Shown in pieces: positions 24,277 through 24,506 of a stretch of DNA of 24,506 bases (position 1 is the stretch's first letter; each line of letters begins with the position of its first letter). Where the stretch lies: the NCBI GenBank assembly GCA_050330095.1, contig JBHJOC010000064.1:1-24506 (forward strand), read 5' to 3'. The notes below the pieces were generated by a model, which did not search any database, was not told where the DNA came from, and was given only the letters and a program-made list of their open reading frames with translations. The position numbers and the translations under genes are program-made. The DNA is from JBCBWG01 sp036804185. GTDB lineage: Bacteria; Pseudomonadota; Alphaproteobacteria; Rhizobiales; Hyphomicrobiaceae.

Positions 24277-24506
24277 TCAAGCCGTTTCCGCGAGGTAAGC
24301 CATGGCCGCTTGTACGCCACCCTTGGCGTGGGGAATGCCGGCGAGGTCAAGTCCCATCTCGACGCCCGAGAGCGCCCCGATCAGCGTAAGATCGTTGATG
24401 TCGCCGAGATGACCCACCCGGAACACCCGACCCGCGATCTTCGACAGCCCCATGCCAAGCGACATGTCGAACTTTTCAAGAATGATCTGGCGCAGGCGGT
24501 CGGCAT
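24277..24506 (-). CDS. Class-V aminotransferase (serine/alanine-glyoxylate type), C-terminal part
   Basis: Only the last 76 codons are present; the gene runs off the right edge of the window. The visible sequence, including GKVF-like AGRVFRVGHLGDINDL followed by GALSGVEMGLDLAGIPH, matches the C-terminal small domain of PLP-dependent serine/alanine-glyoxylate aminotransferases. The catalytic lysine lies outside the window. Because it neighbours phnM, 2-aminoethylphosphonate-pyruvate transaminase (PhnW, also class V) was considered, but the visible tail fits the glyoxylate-transaminase type better. The gene is convergent with phnM. Confidence 0.85.
   Translation of the reverse strand, partial: ADRLRQIILEKFDMSLGMGLSKIAGRVFRVGHLGDINDLTLIGALSGVEMGLDLAGIPHAKGGVQAAMAYLAETA

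Noticed and set aside
1..24506. tRNA, rRNA, CRISPR, insertion sequence or prophage signals
   Set aside because: I looked on both strands and found no cloverleaf, repeat-spacer array, transposase or integrase sequence.

Overview
The window is GC-rich, gene-dense chromosomal DNA, most likely from an alphaproteobacterium. Supporting this are the gene order ruvB, (phosphoesterase), ybgC, tolQ-tolR-tolA-tolB, pal, cpoB; Tat-type leaders on the phosphoesterase and TolB; a MutL that carries its own endonuclease motif; and a DUF459 SGNH-like protein next to lytic transglycosylases. I see no prophage, insertion sequence, CRISPR array, tRNA or rRNA. The genus cannot be fixed from the sequence alone.

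Layout. Positions 203-4781 (+): mutL, a YaiI/YqxD (DUF188) protein, two small unrecognised four-helix membrane proteins, and ruvB without ruvC or ruvA beside it. Positions 4829-14772 (+): a Tat-dependent metallophosphoesterase, ybgC, then the Tol-Pal envelope system. This Tol-Pal cluster is unusually spread out. A run of short hairpin-forming repeats precedes tolQ. A 40-residue lipoprotein gene with its own terminator lies between tolB and pal. An exported protein joining a TPR-like segment to a Pal-like OmpA domain lies between pal and cpoB. Positions 14873-20144 (+): galE, two tandem GH103 (MltB-type) lytic transglycosylases that overlap by ATGA, and the DUF459 protein.

Positions 20350-22972 (-): a phosphonate-type ABC importer in the order phnD-phnC-phnE. 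It is divergent from phnM (23091-24236, +), and the 118-bp gap between them holds a near-perfect 16-bp palindrome and a weak Pho-box-like direct repeat. The window ends inside a class-V aminotransferase on the minus strand (24277-24506), of the serine/alanine-glyoxylate type.

How the genes fit together. The first two thirds are mainly DNA repair (mutL, ruvB) and cell-envelope maintenance: Tol-Pal tethers the outer membrane to peptidoglycan, while the two transglycosylases and possibly the DUF459 protein act on the wall. The last part is organophosphonate uptake and catabolism. The most interesting points are the TPR/OmpA hybrid between pal and cpoB, the second transglycosylase without a visible export signal, the tiny lipoprotein between tolB and pal, the repeat cluster before tolQ, and the palindrome in the phn divergent promoter region.
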